The notes beneath the pieces were generated by a model that made no database searches, had not been told where the DNA came from, and worked only from the letters and a program-made list of their open reading frames with translations. Positions 32,623-33,647 of a stretch of DNA of 33,647 nucleotides are shown here, in pieces. Both the position numbers and the translations under genes were made by a program. Within the stretch, counting starts at the first letter, position 1, and every line of letters starts with the position of its first letter. Where the stretch lies: contig QIAP01000018.1 in the NCBI GenBank assembly GCA_003225075.1, positions 1-33,647 on the forward strand, in the 5' to 3' direction. Origin of the DNA: Acidobacteriota bacterium (lineage in GTDB: Bacteria > Acidobacteriota > Terriglobia > Terriglobales > Acidobacteriaceae).

Positions 32623-33647
32623 ATGAGTAATCGTGCCTCGAAATCTGATCAGCTGCATGTCTTCTTCGCCACTATCACTTTGGCTTTGATCGTCGGACTG
32701 CCGAGCCCGCTCCATGCTCAGACATTCCAAAAAGTACCCGCTCTGGCCTTTACCAAGGCGTTTGCCGGCGCCGAGCCTCTGCGCCAGGTTCTCACGATCG
32801 CGTATACCAACAACTCGACGGTTCGCTTCGGCGCGACCGCATCGACGACTAGTGGAGGCAGCTGGCTGTCGGTTTCTCCCAGTGGCAACGGCTGCTGCTT
32901 CACGCCACTGGCCATTTCGGCCATCGTGACTGCCGGTAACCTGGCGGCCGGTAACTATCAAGGACAAATCGTAATCACCAACTTCTCCAATGGCAGCATC
33001 AAACTGACGATTCCGGTGACGCTCACGGTAGCGGCGTCGGGCGCGACGTTCTTCGACGATCTTCCGGGAAAGCTGAGTTTCTCCTTTAAGACCAGCGGCA
33101 CCCCAATCTCGCAGTCGATTCAGATCCGAAAACATGGGTCCGGAACCTTGAACTGGAGCGCGACGGCCAGTACTGCGGTTGGTGGCAGCTGGTTGACCGC
33201 CTCTGCTTCGAGCGGGACAGCGCCATCAACCATCACCATCGGCGTTAATAAAGCTGCCCTGCCTGGAGGAGGCGCGTCCCCTGGCACCTTCATAGGCCAA
33301 TTGCGATTCCAGACGTCAGGTGACAGCATGACCATTCCGGTGGCGGTTACCGTCGGCCCCGCCGTGTTTACCCAGATCAACCCGCTCAATTTCACCATGC
33401 CGTTCGGGGGAGCCAATTCTCTGGCTCAGGTAATCAACATCGCCACGAACAACAACTCCGCCATCCGCTACGGTGCCTCTGTAGCGACCGCGAAGGGTGG
33501 CAACTGGTTATCCATTTCCCCCGGTGGGAATGGCTGCTGCTTTGCGCCACTGGCGCATAGCGTCAGCGTAAACGCGAGTTCGCTTCCAGCGGGCGCCTAC
33601 ACGGGAGAGATCATCATCACCGAATTTGCCAACCCCGGCAGGGCGAT
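32623..33647 (+). CDS. Secreted BACON-like beta-sandwich repeat protein (5' part, runs off the window)
   Basis: Open to the window edge: 341 complete codons and no stop. The ATG at 32623 has GGAG seven bases upstream. A signal peptide ends near LPSPLHAQ (about residue 33). Three successive repeats of about 90-105 residues follow. Each has a Trp-containing strand (GGSWLSVSPSGNG, GGSWLTASASSGTAPSTITI, GGNWLSISPGGNG) and a G-x-Y/F-x-G-x-I/L strand (GNYQGQIVITNF, GTFIGQLRFQTSG, GAYTGEIIITEF), as in BACON-type domains. Repeats 1 and 3 share the rare motif GNGCCF(T/A)PLA; repeat 2 lacks it. Such domains bind glycans or act as spacers in surface proteins. It follows the kinase gene by 208 bases and may belong to the same signalling unit. 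Confidence 0.8.
   Translation, partial: MSNRASKSDQLHVFFATITLALIVGLPSPLHAQTFQKVPALAFTKAFAGAEPLRQVLTIAYTNNSTVRFGATASTTSGGSWLSVSPSGNGCCFTPLAISAIVTAGNLAAGNYQGQIVITNFSNGSIKLTIPVTLTVAASGATFFDDLPGKLSFSFKTSGTPISQSIQIRKHGSGTLNWSATASTAVGGSWLTASASSGTAPSTITIGVNKAALPGGGASPGTFIGQLRFQTSGDSMTIPVAVTVGPAVFTQINPLNFTMPFGGANSLAQVINIATNNNSAIRYGASVATAKGGNWLSISPGGNGCCFAPLAHSVSVNASSLPAGAYTGEIIITEFANPGRA

Noticed and set aside
32476-33135. 219-codon open frame on the minus strand
   Set aside because: It is antisense to the BACON-like gene, has no signal or domain, and overlaps a coding frame with signal peptide, ribosome binding site and repeats.

Overview
This window looks like a chromosomal piece of a soil-type Acidobacteriota (Terriglobia-like) genome. 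The points for this are two large TonB-dependent receptors with N-terminal carboxypeptidase-regulatory-like domains, a GWxTD/TPR protein, an ECF sigma factor next to a TPR-tailed Ser/Thr kinase, a BshB1-type deacetylase, a split PntA1/PntA2/PntB transhydrogenase, and an IS91-type element carrying its own tyrosine recombinase. Base composition looks moderately GC-rich and even by eye. I had no database access, so the taxonomy is inferred from gene families.

Layout. 1-3931 (minus): a housekeeping run transcribed leftward: a bifunctional homocysteine methyltransferase/methylenetetrahydrofolate reductase, exonuclease VII small subunit, a small degenerate receiver protein, a farnesyl-diphosphate-type polyprenyl synthase and the start of a BshB1-like LmbE deacetylase. 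4070-10969: a secreted beta-propeller lipoprotein (+) behind a clear extended -10 promoter, converging on a membrane-anchored penicillin-acylase-family Ntn hydrolase (-); then (+) two tandem zinc-ribbon/DUF4870-like membrane proteins, a DHH phosphoesterase and a DUF2127-like membrane protein. 11000-13937 (minus): pntA1-pntA2-pntB. 14137-17157 (+): first TonB-dependent receptor, followed by a tRNA-Arg(CCT) gene cut off in its anticodon loop. 17723-25609 (minus): TPR/carboxypeptidase-regulatory lipid-envelope-type secreted protein, a strong terminator, the second TonB-dependent receptor, a GWxTD/TPR protein and an SDR-fold nucleotide-sugar-epimerase-like enzyme.

25725-28650 is the accessory part: a possible PIN-domain remnant and a decayed IS91-family element of about 2.3 kb. 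Its recombinase is frameshifted in a G6 tract, has lost its catalytic tyrosine region and is joined in frame to a transposase that itself changes frame twice more. The element ends near a long imperfect inverted repeat and next to a short gene of unknown function. 29165-33647 (+) is a signalling cassette: ECF sigma factor (Sigma70_ECF/TIGR02999-like), Pkn-type kinase with transmembrane helix and TPR tail, and a secreted BACON-like repeat protein that runs off the window.

The items most worth a second look are the half tRNA with its chimeric terminator-like hairpin, the recombinase-transposase fusion and the repeated GNGCCF cysteine motif in the BACON-like protein. The sigma-kinase-BACON arrangement and the receiver protein lacking its conserved lysine also merit attention.
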